From: Aeromonas diversa CDC 2478-85
GTDB taxonomy: Bacteria; Pseudomonadota; Gammaproteobacteria; Enterobacterales; Aeromonadaceae
Length of the DNA stretch: 64,000 nt
Assembly: GCF_000819805.1 (NCBI RefSeq)
Contig: NZ_CDCE01000020.1
Coordinates: 389,162-453,161 of the forward strand
Direction: 5' to 3'
The notes beneath the pieces were generated by a model. That model was not told where the DNA came from. It made no database searches and saw only the letters and a list, made by a program, of their open reading frames with translations. A program made the translations under genes and the position numbers. Of the stretch, positions 10,102-19,026 are shown piece after piece. Each line of letters begins with the position of its first letter. The first letter of the stretch is position 1.

Positions 10102-10130
10102 TTGTGCAAAAAAAAGACCCGGTGTAGAGT
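10102..10130 (+). promoter_or_regulatory. Candidate promoter of the small-ORF transcript
   Basis: TTGTGC (10102-10107), a 17-bp spacer and TAGAGT (10125-10130) preceded by TG give a start near 10137. An alternative -10 is AATAAT at 10165-10170. Which one is used, and whether CRP activates or represses, is not decided by sequence alone. Confidence 0.45.
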
Positions 10131-10136
10131 ACAAAC

Positions 10137-10152
10137 CGTGATGAAGATCACG
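10137..10152. promoter_or_regulatory. Second CRP-like palindrome
   Basis: CGTGATGAAGATCACG has perfect 6-bp arms (CGTGAT/ATCACG) and matches the CRP consensus at eight of ten positions. Its centre is 57 bp downstream of the perfect site and would overlap the start point of the nearer predicted promoter. Confidence 0.6.
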
Positions 10153-10171
10153 CTTCATGGACGGAATAATA

Positions 10172-10215
10172 CGCCTCCAGGGAACAGAAGCAAAGCAAGT
10201 GCGCCTCCACGGAAC
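10172..10215 (+). repeat. Direct repeat with CCTCC core in the small-ORF leader
   Basis: CGCCTCCAGGGAAC (10172-10185) and CGCCTCCACGGAAC (10202-10215) match at 13 of 14 bases and start 30 bases apart. In RNA, the CCUCC core is complementary to GGAGG ribosome sites. Confidence 0.6.
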
Positions 10216-10283
10216 CGAGTCTCAGCTTATGGAAAAGCCCGCATCTAAGGTACGTTACTTGTTACGCATTAAGGAGTCTTGAT

Positions 10284-10367
10284 ATGGTCGGCAGCAACGC
10301 CTCTTACTGGTTCGCTCACGCTCTCTACACCCAGAGCTTCCAGTATCCCAATCCCTTCCGCCGTTAA
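10284..10367 (+). CDS. Candidate 27-residue small protein, CRP-linked transcript
   Basis: ATG at 10284 follows an excellent ribosome site (TTAAGGAGTCTTGAT, AAGGAG about seven bases upstream) and runs 27 codons to TAA. The peptide starts MVGSNASYWFAHALYT and ends QSFQYPNPFRR: an aromatic-rich first half and a basic, proline-containing tail, with no clear signal peptide. A strong terminator follows 16 bases after the stop and CRP palindromes lie upstream, so this is a self-contained transcription unit between pepD and gpt. I do not recognise the family. The layout (CRP control, C-rich repeats, tiny ORF, terminator) resembles dual-function small RNAs such as Vibrio VcdRP, but that relationship is only a hypothesis. 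Confidence 0.65.
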   Translation: MVGSNASYWFAHALYTQSFQYPNPFRR

Positions 10368-10383
10368 TCCGGTGGAAAGCAAG

Positions 10384-10411
10384 ACAGCAGGCCAGATGCC
10401 TGCTGTTTTTG
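10384..10411 (+). terminator. Terminator of the small-ORF transcript
   Basis: ACAGCAGGC (10384-10392) pairs with GCCTGCTGT (10398-10406) around loop CAGAT, followed by TTTTT and GTTTG. It separates the small-ORF transcript from gpt. Confidence 0.9.
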
Positions 10412-10622
10412 TTTGTGCGGTTTTTTCCGGTCACGAGTGTGGCATGGCGCACACAGCGGCGAAAGTCGCTGGAAAAACGATTTTCACCTCACTATAATCC
10501 GCCGCAACTTTCATCCCCTGTCGTTGGATCATTGTGCCTGCCTGCTCGCCAGTGCTGGCCCTTTGTCGCATCTGCAGGAATCCAATTGTGCGCGTCAGCG
10601 CTCTGCCGCTCCCGAGGTCGTC

Positions 10623-11090
10623 ATGCCGAAGAAGTTCTATGTGTCGTGGGATAACCTGCAGCGTGAGGCTCGTCGCCTTGCCCGTCGTCAACTGCCTGTC
10701 AACCAGTGGAAAGGGATCATCGCCGTCAGCCGTGGCGGTCTGGTGCCGGCGGCCATGATGGCGCGCGAGCTCGGCATCCGCAACGTCGAGACCCTGTGCA
10801 TCTCCAGTTATGACCACGACAATCAGCGTGAGCTGGTGGTGGTCAAGCCGGCGACCACGGCCGGTGACGGCGAGGGGTGGCTGGTGGTCGACGATCTGGT
10901 CGACACCGGTGGCACCGCCAAGGCCGTGCGTGAGCTCTATCCGCGCGCCAAATTCATCACCATCTTCGCCAAGCCACAGGGTGAGCCGCTGGTGGACGAC
11001 TTCGAAGTCTCCATCCCCCAGGACACCTGGATTGAACAGCCCTGGGATATGGCCCTGGAGTTTATTACGCCGATCTGCGACGAAGAGTAA
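10623..11090 (+). CDS. gpt: Xanthine-guanine phosphoribosyltransferase
   Basis: A 155-residue purine salvage enzyme that converts guanine, xanthine and hypoxanthine to nucleotides with PRPP. The PRPP-binding motif [12 protein letters not shown] is at about residues 87-98, and the N-terminal strand [12 protein letters not shown] is typical. I chose ATG 10623 ([20 protein letters not shown]), which matches the family length (E. coli 152) and has GAGG upstream; the frame is open much further upstream, but that region holds the small-RNA terminator. frsA and crl follow, the E. coli order. Confidence 0.95.
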   Translation: MPKKFYVSWDNLQREARRLARRQLPVNQWKGIIAVSRGGLVPAAMMARELGIRNVETLCISSYDHDNQRELVVVKPATTAGDGEGWLVVDDLVDTGGTAKAVRELYPRAKFITIFAKPQGEPLVDDFEVSIPQDTWIEQPWDMALEFITPICDEE

Positions 11091-11106
11091 GCTGCATCGT
11101 CGTGAC

Positions 11107-11130
11107 AAGGGCCCCTGGTGGGCCCTTTTT
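11107..11130 (+). terminator. Terminator after gpt
   Basis: AAGGGCCC (11107-11114) pairs with GGGCCCTT (11120-11127) around loop CTGGT, with a T run to 11130. Confidence 0.88.
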
Positions 11131-11218
11131 GCTGGCCGCTTGCCAGCTCGGAGGTGATTTTCACCCGGGCATCGGCTTAATATGAGTGTCATGTTTCCTC
11201 CCCTTTTGAGAGGCCCTT

Positions 11219-12487
11219 GTGGAACCGAATGATGAGCTCACCCTGACCGAGCGGCTGTTTAGCCAGGTCAGGCGGGTTCGGGAAACCTCCCAGATATCCA
11301 ATAGTTCTCCTGCCGAGCCGGAAACGGTACCGGGCGAGCGTCCCTTTATCGATGGCTCCTTCTCGACCCGCTGGTATCGTCTGTTGCGTCGCCCTGCCTG
11401 GGCCTGGCAGGGGGCCGACCCGGTCGAAGTGGAAGAGGTGCTGGCACGCATCGCGGTTGCCGACGGGGAGCGCAGCCACGAGCACTTCCTCGATACCATC
11501 AAGGGATATATACCCGGCAACTGGATCTACGAGTGGAGCCAGCTGGCCGGCGACTATTACAAACGTGGTCGGGCTGCGCTGGCCGGCGATGAGCGCGATA
11601 CCGCCCGTGCCTTGCTACTGCGAGCCGCCCGTTACTACTCCATCGCCAGCTATCCCCACCTCAAGGAAGACGAACTGGCCGATCAGGCCCAGCTGCTTGG
11701 CAACATGGCCTATCGTGAGGCGGGCAAGCTCTTTGGCGTGCCGCTCAAGGAGTTGCAGATCCCGTTTCGTGGCAAGAACATCCAGGGGTATCTGCACCTG
11801 CCGACCACAGAGCGGCCCGTGCCCCTGGTGATGGTGAGTGGCGGCATCGACTCGCTGCAGATCGATTTTGTGCAGCTCTATCTCAAGCATCTGGAGCCGG
11901 CTGGTATCGGCATGCTGTCGCTGGATATGCCGGGGATTGGCTATGCCGAGCACTGGCCCCTGGTGCAGGACACCAGCCGACTGCACCAGGCGGTGTTGCA
12001 ACACCTGTGTGAGGTGCCCTGGGTCGATCACCAGCGCATCGCCATGGTGGGCTTTCGTCTGGCGGGTAATGTGGCGGCGCGGCTGGCCTTCATCGAGCCG
12101 TTCAAGTTGCGTACCGTGGTCTGTCTCGGCGCCGGGGTAAATCAGGTCTTTACCCAGCCCGAACTCTTTGCCCGTTGCCCCCGCATGATGCGCGACAGCC
12201 TGGCCAATCGCCTCGGGGCGGATGCGGCCGACTGGGATCTGTTGCAGACCAAGAGCCAGGTTTTTTCGCTCAAGACCCAGGGGCTGTTCAGCTCCCGCAC
12301 CTCAGTGCCGATATTGAGTATCGGGCACAAACAGGATTTCATCTGTCCCGAAGCCGATGTCAGGGCCTTGGCTAACGCCAGTCGCAACGGCAAGGCGATC
12401 GTCTACGATCGCGAGGCGCTCTGGGACGTATACGATAAGGGATTGATTGAAACCGTAAATTGGTTGAAGCTGCATCTGGTGGGGTGA
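11219..12487 (+). CDS. frsA: Esterase FrsA (fermentation/respiration switch protein)
   Basis: A 422-residue alpha/beta-hydrolase-type cytosolic protein. The N-terminal helical cap (~1-175) is followed by the hydrolase fold: oxyanion strand PLVMVSGGIDSLQ near 205, DMPGIGYAE near 240, and the nucleophile-elbow region MVGFRLAGN near 280, where the usual GxSxG Ser is replaced by Arg, as in other FrsA proteins. FrsA has been linked to glucose-specific EIIA and the balance of fermentation and respiration in E. coli; its catalytic role is debated. The start is GTG 11219 after GAGAGG. It sits between gpt and crl, as in enterics. Confidence 0.92.
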   Translation: MEPNDELTLTERLFSQVRRVRETSQISNSSPAEPETVPGERPFIDGSFSTRWYRLLRRPAWAWQGADPVEVEEVLARIAVADGERSHEHFLDTIKGYIPGNWIYEWSQLAGDYYKRGRAALAGDERDTARALLLRAARYYSIASYPHLKEDELADQAQLLGNMAYREAGKLFGVPLKELQIPFRGKNIQGYLHLPTTERPVPLVMVSGGIDSLQIDFVQLYLKHLEPAGIGMLSLDMPGIGYAEHWPLVQDTSRLHQAVLQHLCEVPWVDHQRIAMVGFRLAGNVAARLAFIEPFKLRTVVCLGAGVNQVFTQPELFARCPRMMRDSLANRLGADAADWDLLQTKSQVFSLKTQGLFSSRTSVPILSIGHKQDFICPEADVRALANASRNGKAIVYDREALWDVYDKGLIETVNWLKLHLVG

Positions 12488-12558
12488 CAAGCCCCACGTT
12501 GTAACGAGCTCATGACCCGGCCTTGGGTCTCCTCTCACTTATTGACAAGGTGGTTGAT

Positions 12559-12951
12559 ATGTCTGAAGGCGTCTCTTACAAGCGCTTGCTACGCAAGTTT
12601 CTGGCCATTGGCCCCTATCTGCGCGAGGAGCTGTGTAGCGAAGGGGTCTATCGATTCGATTGTCTCTCTGTCTGCGTCAGTGCCAAGCCCGCCCCCGACA
12701 AACGCGAGTTTTGGGGGTGGTGGTTGACCCTGGAGCAGGAGTCGCGGGCCTTCACCTATCACTACCAGTTTGGATTCTATGATGCCGAAGGGATCTGGCA
12801 GGAGAAGGCGCTGCCCAAGAAGCATCAGGATGAGGTCGAGCGCACCCTGAACCAGTTTTATGAGCGTCTGTCGACCCTGCTCGGCGAGTTGCAGTGCCAG
12901 TTGATTCCGGCGGAACATCTGGCGCAGGAGCGGGTCATCACGGCCGCCTGA
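12559..12951 (+). CDS. crl: Sigma factor-binding protein Crl
   Basis: A 130-residue protein that helps RpoS bind core RNA polymerase. The conserved blocks FLAIGPYLREE, FDCLSVCVSAKPAPDKREFWGWW (the DREFWGWW-like core) and FTYHYQFGFYD are clear. I start at ATG 12559 (MSEGVSYKRLLRKF), with AAGG-TGG upstream, because it matches the family N-terminus; an upstream in-frame TTG at 12523 would add 12 residues. It follows frsA by 71 bases and precedes proB without the phoE gene found between them in E. coli. Confidence 0.93.
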   Translation: MSEGVSYKRLLRKFLAIGPYLREELCSEGVYRFDCLSVCVSAKPAPDKREFWGWWLTLEQESRAFTYHYQFGFYDAEGIWQEKALPKKHQDEVERTLNQFYERLSTLLGELQCQLIPAEHLAQERVITAA

Positions 12952-12969
12952 CGGGGTGCTTAATTCGCC

Positions 12970-12998
12970 TTGCAGGCCAGCAGGGGCGTGGGTATAAA
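12970..12998 (+). promoter_or_regulatory. Predicted sigma-70 promoter of proBA
   Basis: TTGCAG (12970-12975), a 17-bp spacer and TATAAA (12993-12998) precede proB. Just downstream, AAAGGG...CCCTTTTT (to about 13019) looks like a weak terminator for crl overlapping the proB leader. Confidence 0.5.
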
Positions 12999-13030
12999 GG
13001 GGGTCCCCTAGCCCTTTTTCTGTTGGTTCC

Positions 13031-14134
13031 ATGGAAAACAAAACCATAGTCGTCAAGTTGGGCACGAGTGTGCTCACGGGTGGTTCTTCCCGTCTTAACC
13101 GCGCCCATATGGTGGAACTCGTGCGCCAGTGTGCAGCCCTGCACCGGGATGGCCATCAGGTCGTGGTGGTCACCTCCGGCGCCATCGCCGCCGGACGCGA
13201 GCACCTCGGGCACCCCTCTATTGCCCCCACCCTGGCCAACAAGCAGATGCTGGCGGCCGTGGGGCAGACCCAGATCATTCAGGTGTGGCAGGATCTCTTC
13301 AATCTCTACGGCCTGCATATCGGCCAGATGCTGCTGACGCGCGCCGATCTCGAGGATCGCGAGCGCTATCTCAACGCCCGCGACACCCTGCGCGCCCTGC
13401 TCGATCACCGCATCATCCCGGTCATCAACGAGAATGACGCCGTGGCGACCGCCGAGATCAAGGTGGGCGACAACGATAACCTCTCGGCGCGCGCCGCCAT
13501 CCTGGCCGACGCCGATCTGCTGATTTTGCTGACCGATCAGAAGGGGCTCTTCACCGCCGATCCGCGCACCAATCCGGATGCCCAGCTGATCGAAGAGGTA
13601 CGGACCATAGACGACACCCTGCGCAAGTTGGCCGGCGGCAGCGTCAGCGGCCTCGGCACCGGTGGCATGGCCACCAAGCTGCAGGCGGCCGATGTGGCGC
13701 GCCGCGCCGGTATCGACGTGGTCATCGCCACCGGCCAGGTGCCGGAGGTGGTTGGGCGTCTGGCCAAGGGGGAGCGCATCGGTACCCGTTTCCCGGCCCT
13801 GGCGACACCGCTCGAAGGGCGCAAGAGCTGGATCCTGGCCGGCCCCCCTCCTCATGGAGAGGTGCACGTCGACGCCGGCGCCGTGCTGGCGGTGCGTGAG
13901 AAGGGTTCCAGCCTGCTGCCCAAGGGGATAGTACGGGTCTTGGGTGACTTCGTGCGTGGCGATGTGGTGCGTATCTTGAGCCCGCAAGGGGACGAGCTGG
14001 CCCGGGGTATCTGCCGCTACGATCATGAGGAGCTGGGACGTCTGTGCGGGATTCACTCCGATCAGATTGAGGCGGTATTGGGTTACGGCTACGGTGCCGT
14101 TGCCATTCACCGGGACGATATGGTGCTGCTCTAA
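13031..14134 (+). CDS. proB: Glutamate 5-kinase
   Basis: A 367-residue first enzyme of proline synthesis, phosphorylating glutamate. The N-terminal amino-acid kinase domain (~1-260) shows [27 protein letters not shown] and INENDAVAT; the C-terminal PUA domain (~275-360) begins near [19 protein letters not shown]. Feedback inhibition by proline is expected from the family. proA follows 32 bases downstream with its own ribosome site, forming the usual proBA operon. Confidence 0.97.
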   Translation: MENKTIVVKLGTSVLTGGSSRLNRAHMVELVRQCAALHRDGHQVVVVTSGAIAAGREHLGHPSIAPTLANKQMLAAVGQTQIIQVWQDLFNLYGLHIGQMLLTRADLEDRERYLNARDTLRALLDHRIIPVINENDAVATAEIKVGDNDNLSARAAILADADLLILLTDQKGLFTADPRTNPDAQLIEEVRTIDDTLRKLAGGSVSGLGTGGMATKLQAADVARRAGIDVVIATGQVPEVVGRLAKGERIGTRFPALATPLEGRKSWILAGPPPHGEVHVDAGAVLAVREKGSSLLPKGIVRVLGDFVRGDVVRILSPQGDELARGICRYDHEELGRLCGIHSDQIEAVLGYGYGAVAIHRDDMVLL

Positions 14135-14166
14135 GCCGCGGCACTCACAGTCAATAAGGAAGCCAC

Positions 14167-15438
14167 ATGAGCCAGGAAACACACTCTCCGCTCGCCGCAC
14201 TGGGACAGGCTGCCCGTGAGGCGGCCTATCAGTTGGCCGTCACTCCGACGGCGGCCAAGAACCGAGCCCTAGGGGCGATCGCCGATGAGCTGGAGGCCCA
14301 CAGCGCCGATATCCTTGCCGCCAACGCCAAGGACATCGAGGCCGCCCGTGCCGGTGGCATGGGAGAAGCCATGCTCGATCGCCTGCTCCTCAACCAGGCG
14401 CGCCTGGCCGGTATCATCGGCGATGTGCGCAAGGTGATTACCCTGGACGATCCGGTGGGCAGCGAGCTCGATTGCCGGGTGCTGGAGAACGGCCTGCGCC
14501 TGTCCCGTCGCCGGGTTCCGATCGGTGTCATCGGTGTCATCTACGAGGCGCGTCCCAACGTCACCATCGACATCGCCAGCCTCTGCCTCAAGACCGGCAA
14601 CGCCAGCATACTGCGTGGCGGTCGCGAGACCTTCCATTCCAACCAGACTCTGGTACGCGTCATTCAGCGGGCGCTTGAAAAGAGCGGCCTGCCGGCGGCG
14701 GCGGTGCAATACATCGACAACCCGGATCGTGCCCTGGTGGGCGAGCTGCTGCGTCTCGATCGTTATGTGGACATGATCATTCCCCGCGGTGGTGCCGGCC
14801 TGCACAAGATGTGCAAGGAGCAGAGCACAATTCCCGTCATCATCGGCGGGTTTGGCATCAGTCATCTCTTCGTCGATGCGAGCGCCGATTTAAGCCGCTC
14901 CCTCGACGTCATCGACAACGCCAAGGTGCAGCGCCCCTCCGCCTGCAATGCCCTCGACACCCTGCTGGTGCACGAAGCCATTGCCGCCACCTTCCTGCCG
15001 GCACTGGCCCTGCGAATGAACCAACGCCAGGTGACCCTGGTGGCCGACCCGAGCGCCAAGGCGCTGTTGGCTGCTGCCCAGGGGCTGCGCGACGCCGGCC
15101 CCGAGGATTTCGACACCGAGTGGCTGTCGCTTACCCTGGGGGTCAAGCTGGTGAAGGGGGTCGATGAGGCACTGGCTCATATGCGCGAGCACAATGCCAG
15201 CCACTCCGACGCCATCCTCACCAACGATCTCGCCAACGCCGAGCGCTTCGTCAACGGCGCCGGCTCGGCGGCCGTCTATGTGAACGCCTCGACCCGTTTC
15301 ACCGACGGCGGCCAGTTCGGGCTTGGCGCCGAGGTGGCGGTATCGACCCAGATGCTGCACGCGCGCGGCCCCATGGGGCTGACCGAGCTCACCAGCTACA
15401 AGTGGGTGGGACAGGCCGACTACCTGAGCCGCGCTTGA
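14167..15438 (+). CDS. proA: Gamma-glutamyl phosphate reductase (GSA dehydrogenase)
   Basis: A 423-residue NADPH-dependent enzyme that reduces glutamyl-5-phosphate to glutamate-5-semialdehyde, the second step of proline synthesis. The ALDH-like fold is recognisable from [33 protein letters not shown] blocks and the catalytic-Cys region [31 protein letters not shown] is also diagnostic. The start is ATG 14167 after AATAAGGAAGCC. A strong hairpin ends the operon. Confidence 0.97.
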   Translation: MSQETHSPLAALGQAAREAAYQLAVTPTAAKNRALGAIADELEAHSADILAANAKDIEAARAGGMGEAMLDRLLLNQARLAGIIGDVRKVITLDDPVGSELDCRVLENGLRLSRRRVPIGVIGVIYEARPNVTIDIASLCLKTGNASILRGGRETFHSNQTLVRVIQRALEKSGLPAAAVQYIDNPDRALVGELLRLDRYVDMIIPRGGAGLHKMCKEQSTIPVIIGGFGISHLFVDASADLSRSLDVIDNAKVQRPSACNALDTLLVHEAIAATFLPALALRMNQRQVTLVADPSAKALLAAAQGLRDAGPEDFDTEWLSLTLGVKLVKGVDEALAHMREHNASHSDAILTNDLANAERFVNGAGSAAVYVNASTRFTDGGQFGLGAEVAVSTQMLHARGPMGLTELTSYKWVGQADYLSRA

Positions 15439-15457
15439 ATCATCCCGTTCGCGACAC

Positions 15458-15483
15458 AATGCCGGCATGATGCCGGCATTTTT
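15458..15483 (+). terminator. Terminator of proBA
   Basis: AATGCCGGCA (15458-15467) pairs with TGCCGGCATT (15471-15480) around TGA, followed by TTT. Confidence 0.9.
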
Positions 15484-15547
15484 CTTGCTCTGTTTTCATG
15501 AAGGATCTATAAGTCTCTGAGTCGGAAGGAGATGACAGGGAGATGTC

Positions 15548-16171
15548 ATGCAGCGGATGCGATGGAGTGTGGCCCTGCTCGGGCTCTGGATGGGGTGGGC
15601 GTCACCGGCGGCGGCGCTCAACGAGAGCGCCCTCTACTATGGCTCGGGTCTCTCCCGGCTCATCTCGCCTCGGGTCTTCGACGGGGCGCTGCAGGGGTAT
15701 CGCCAGGTGCCCGGCAAGCGCAAGGCGCTGCTGACTATCATCGATTATAGCAAGCCTTCTAATGAGCGACGCCTCTTCATCCTGGACATGGTCAAGGGGC
15801 GCCTGCTGGCGGCGACCTGGGTGAGCCACGGTCGCAACTCGGGTGACGAGTGGGCGCACAGCTTCTCCGATCGTCCGGATTCGCTACAGAGCTCCTTGGG
15901 GCTCTATCGCACCGCCGAGACCTACCTCGGCAAATACGGTTACTCCCTTCGCCTCGATGGCCTCACGCCGGGCAAGAACCTCAACGCCCGCAAACGCGCC
16001 ATCGTGCTGCACGGTGCCCCCTACGCCAGCCCGGCCCACCTCAAGCGATTCGGCAAACTCGGGCGCAGCTGGGGTTGCCCTGCGGTGCCGCTGGAGCAGG
16101 CACCACGCATCATCCGTCTCATCGAGGGAGGAAGCGTCATCTACGCCTATGGCTCCAATCGGCAGGCCTGA
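15548..16171 (+). CDS. Murein L,D-transpeptidase-like protein (YkuD_2 type)
   Basis: A 207-residue exported protein. Residues 1-23 form a signal peptide ending at SPAAA. The body matches the L,D-transpeptidase catalytic-domain family of the YkuD_2 type, with a His motif (IVLHGAPYAS near residue 155) and the catalytic Ser-x-Gly-Cys block GRSWGCPAVP near 173-182; the Cys of SWGCP is the expected nucleophile. Members are presumed to act on peptidoglycan, but the exact reaction here is unknown. It is a single gene between two terminators, with GGGAG six bases before the ATG. Confidence 0.82.
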   Translation: MQRMRWSVALLGLWMGWASPAAALNESALYYGSGLSRLISPRVFDGALQGYRQVPGKRKALLTIIDYSKPSNERRLFILDMVKGRLLAATWVSHGRNSGDEWAHSFSDRPDSLQSSLGLYRTAETYLGKYGYSLRLDGLTPGKNLNARKRAIVLHGAPYASPAHLKRFGKLGRSWGCPAVPLEQAPRIIRLIEGGSVIYAYGSNRQA

Positions 16172-16177
16172 GCATAA

Positions 16178-16207
16178 AAAAACCGGAACCCTGGGGTTCC
16201 GGTTTTT
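16178..16207. terminator. Bidirectional terminator
   Basis: AACCGGAACCC pairs with GGGTTCCGGTT around a short loop, flanked by A and T runs. It serves the transpeptidase gene and the convergent nucleotidase. Confidence 0.9.
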
Positions 16208-16224
16208 CTTTACCACGTTGTGGA

Positions 16225-17931
16225 TTACTTACAACCGTTGGCGTCGGCGCTGTTGATGAAGGTCACTTCACCGGCAGGCTGATAGTCGGCCACGTTGATG
16301 GTCTGCTTGGCTTCCAGGTACTCCTTGAGGACACCCGCATCGACCAGACCGGCGTTGATGGTGTTGATCACCGGGTAGCCGTCACCACCGGCCGCGCTGA
16401 AGCTCGGGATGGCGAAGCTGTAGCTGGCGTTGGCATCGAACGGCTTGCCAGCGATGGAGGTGATGGTCACGCTCTTGGCGCTGCAGTTGACTTCCATGTT
16501 GATACCGCCGAACTGCGGGTAGCCACCGGTGCCGACCGTCTTGGTCGCAACCAGGCCCAGATAGGTGGCCAGCTCGCTGCCCTTCATGTTGGCCTTGTTG
16601 ACTGTGTTGCCGAACGGGTGGACGGTCAGCACGTCACCATAGGTGATATCGCCGGCCTTGATGGAGGCACGAACCCCACCTGAGTTGACGATGCCGAAGT
16701 CGGCATTGAGACGGGCCGTGGTTGCGGTGGTGATGAGGCGACCCAGATTGGTCTGCTTGCCGCGCACGTTGGCGCGTTCACCGTCGAGCATGCCGTCGGT
16801 GGAGGCGATAACCACGCCCAACTCCTGCTTGCCCTTGTCCTGATAGACCTGCAGGGTGGCGAGCAGCTCCGGATCCTTGATGATCTCTTCCTTGACGAAC
16901 AGGGGGTTGCCGCTGCCGTCTTTGATCACGTTGTTCTTGGCGTCGCGCTGCACCAGGTTGACCGGGATCAGCTCATAGCTGGTCAGGGTCAGCTTGCCAT
17001 TCTGGTAGTCGAACTGGGCGCGGCCCACATACTTGCCCCACTCGTGGGCTTGCATGATCCAGGCACCGTTCTGCTTGTCCGGCATGCAGTCATCACCGGG
17101 CTTGAAGGTTGCGTACTTGTTGGTGCCCGGCTCCATGCAGACCGGGTTTTGGGAGTGACCGCCGATGATGGCATCGAGTTGACCGGCCGGCAGGGCACGG
17201 GCCATCTCTACGTCGCCGGGGGCGTTGCTACCGTGCTGACCATCGGCATAGTGACCCATGTGGGTGATGGCGAAGACCAGGCTGGCTTCTTTGTTGCTAC
17301 GGATCTGCTCGATGGTCTTGGCCGCTTCAGCGGTCGGATCTCGGAACTCTAGGGTCTTGACGTTGTTCGGGTCGACCAGCTGGGCGGTGTCTTCTGTGGT
17401 CAGGCCCACGACGGCGACCTTCATGCCGTTGTCGAACTTGAAGACTTTATAGGGGTCGAAGTAGTGCTTGCCGCTCGCCTTCTCATAGATGTTGGCGGAG
17501 AGCATGGGGAACTGGGCCCACTTGCGTTGCTTCTCCAGCACGTCGAGCGGGTTGTCAAATTCGTGGTTGCCCACGGCCATGGCATCGTAGCGGATGCTGT
17601 TCATGGCAACGAAATCGGGCTCGGCATCCTGCATGTCAGACTCGGGCACGCCGGTGTTGACGTCGCCGCCGGAGAGCACCAGCACCTCGCTGCCCCCCGC
17701 CTTGGCCTCGGCGCGCAGACGCTCGACCAGGGTCTTCTGGGCGGCCATGCCGTATTCGCCATCTGAGTTGTTCCAGAAGCGGCCGTGGGTGTCGTTGGTG
17801 TGCAACACGGTCAGCTTGCAGACGTTCTCGGTACAGGGAGCAACGCTCTCGTTGCTGGAGCTGTTACAACCACTCAGGGCAGCCAGCACAGCCAGCGCCA
17901 CACTTCCTTTCAGCAGATTATTCATTTCCAT
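16225..17931 (-). CDS. Lipoprotein 5'-nucleotidase / UshA-type metallophosphoesterase (NutA-like)
   Basis: A 568-residue lipoprotein: the N-terminus MEMNNLLKGSVALAVLAALSG is followed by a lipobox Cys (LSGCNSS). The calcineurin-like metal site is intact (LHTNDTHGRF, SGGDVNTG, AVGNHEFD, ITHMGH, IGGHSQ), and the C-terminal 5_nucleotid_C domain carries NSGGVRASI and FGNTV. Relatives hydrolyse extracellular nucleotides and UDP-sugars for salvage; surface lipoprotein forms are known in Vibrio (NutA). I start at ATG 17931 (AAGGTG upstream) because longer in-frame starts add a non-signal extension; the ATG six bases further in is an alternative. Confidence 0.87.
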   Translation of the reverse strand: MEMNNLLKGSVALAVLAALSGCNSSSNESVAPCTENVCKLTVLHTNDTHGRFWNNSDGEYGMAAQKTLVERLRAEAKAGGSEVLVLSGGDVNTGVPESDMQDAEPDFVAMNSIRYDAMAVGNHEFDNPLDVLEKQRKWAQFPMLSANIYEKASGKHYFDPYKVFKFDNGMKVAVVGLTTEDTAQLVDPNNVKTLEFRDPTAEAAKTIEQIRSNKEASLVFAITHMGHYADGQHGSNAPGDVEMARALPAGQLDAIIGGHSQNPVCMEPGTNKYATFKPGDDCMPDKQNGAWIMQAHEWGKYVGRAQFDYQNGKLTLTSYELIPVNLVQRDAKNNVIKDGSGNPLFVKEEIIKDPELLATLQVYQDKGKQELGVVIASTDGMLDGERANVRGKQTNLGRLITTATTARLNADFGIVNSGGVRASIKAGDITYGDVLTVHPFGNTVNKANMKGSELATYLGLVATKTVGTGGYPQFGGINMEVNCSAKSVTITSIAGKPFDANASYSFAIPSFSAAGGDGYPVINTINAGLVDAGVLKEYLEAKQTINVADYQPAGEVTFINSADANGCK

Positions 17932-18186
17932 AGCACCTTTTTCGTTATCGTGGGCCGTCCATACTCGGCCGCTCGGCACTATAACAAACATGAGATGACG
18001 TTTTTTCATCGCCGGGTCACAAAGTGCTGAGATTGTGATCTCGGGCGCATCCACCATCTAATTGTCTTAATTGACAATAAGATGGTGCATCTTACTGGTG
18101 CTCGTCCACGGTGGTGTGCTCGCTTGGTGCTGGTCTTTTCGGGCTTTTTTTCGCAAAATCCAGCCTCTTTTCAGGCGGAGTTCGAG

Positions 18187-18519
18187 ATGGCCAAGTATCA
18201 GAAAACCTCTCCCGAAACCCAGGCCGAGGCGCAGCGGTTGGCCCGCGCAAACCAGAAGCCCGGCCAGACCAAGGAGCAGACCCAGCTGATCGCCCAGGGT
18301 ATTCAGAAGGGGATTGAGGAGTATAAGAAGCAGCAGAAGACCAAGGCCCGTGAGCTTTCCCGCTACAAGAAGCAGCAGGCGAAGGCGAAGAGCCAGGGCG
18401 ATGTGGCCGAGGTGAGCGAGGAGGTGGAGATCCTGATCGAGCGTCGCCATCATCCGCTGCCCTGGTTGTTGCTGGTGGCAAGTTGGGGCGCATTTGGGCT
18501 CTGGTATCTGCTTGGCTAA
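18187..18519 (+). CDS. DUF2956 family protein
   Basis: A 110-residue protein. The first ~70 residues are highly charged and Gln/Lys-rich (MAKYQKTSPETQAEAQRLA ... QTKEQTQLIAQGIQKGIEEYKKQQ), matching the DUF2956 family known from Vibrio, Shewanella and Aeromonas; the last ~25 residues form one membrane segment (PWLLLVASWGAFGLWYLLG) at the C-terminus. The function is unknown. I use ATG 18187 with GGAG six bases upstream. A 6-bp inverted repeat ATTGTC/GACAAT at 18061-18078 lies upstream and may be a regulatory site. Confidence 0.8.
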   Translation: MAKYQKTSPETQAEAQRLARANQKPGQTKEQTQLIAQGIQKGIEEYKKQQKTKARELSRYKKQQAKAKSQGDVAEVSEEVEILIERRHHPLPWLLLVASWGAFGLWYLLG

Positions 18520-18619
18520 TCGTTTGCCACGGGAGCGGGCTCACACCTGGCTTGCGTGGCACTGGCATCAAGGTCACCCGGCTGGTTAAATCGCCTCCCT
18601 GCCTAGACTGGAGCATCCC

Positions 18620-18955
18620 ATGAGCACTTCATCCCTTTTTCTGCTGGCCCCTCTCGCACTGTTTCTGGTGGCCATGTTGTTGTGGCGCATCTCCCCGCTG
18701 CGGGCGATGGCGGCAGGCAGTGCTCGTTGGCTGATCTTCCCCGCCTTCACCCTCTTCATCCTGCTGATCGTGGCTAACAACAGCATAGATCCTGCCTTGC
18801 GCAGTCCTGGTCTGCACTGGTTGATGCCGGGCCTGGGCTTTGCGCTCTCTATGTTCCCGGCCATGCCCAAGGCGCTGGTGCCCCGCTTGGCATTGCGTGA
18901 GGGTGTATTTGCCGCCCTCGGCCTGATGTTGATGAGCCTCGCACTGGTGATCTGA
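18620..18955 (+). CDS. Hypothetical inner-membrane protein
   Basis: A 111-residue protein with about four predicted membrane segments (near residues 5-22, 36-52, 67-83 and 92-110) and short basic loops. I do not recognise a family. ATG 18620 has GGAG seven bases upstream. It lies 100 bases after the DUF2956 gene and 71 bases before a TPR gene on the same strand, so the three may be one operon. No function can be assigned. Confidence 0.65.
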   Translation: MSTSSLFLLAPLALFLVAMLLWRISPLRAMAAGSARWLIFPAFTLFILLIVANNSIDPALRSPGLHWLMPGLGFALSMFPAMPKALVPRLALREGVFAALGLMLMSLALVI

Positions 18956-19026
18956 GGCACTTGCCTGTCCCCCCTCGAGGGGGCATCTTGGGGGGTAGGA
19001 TGGAACCTGCCAACCCGGAGCCCCCG

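Noticed and set aside
18968..18986. C5-TCGA-G5 palindrome before the TPR gene as a terminator
   Set aside because: No T tract follows and it overlaps the TPR leader; it may only be a GC-rich stem.
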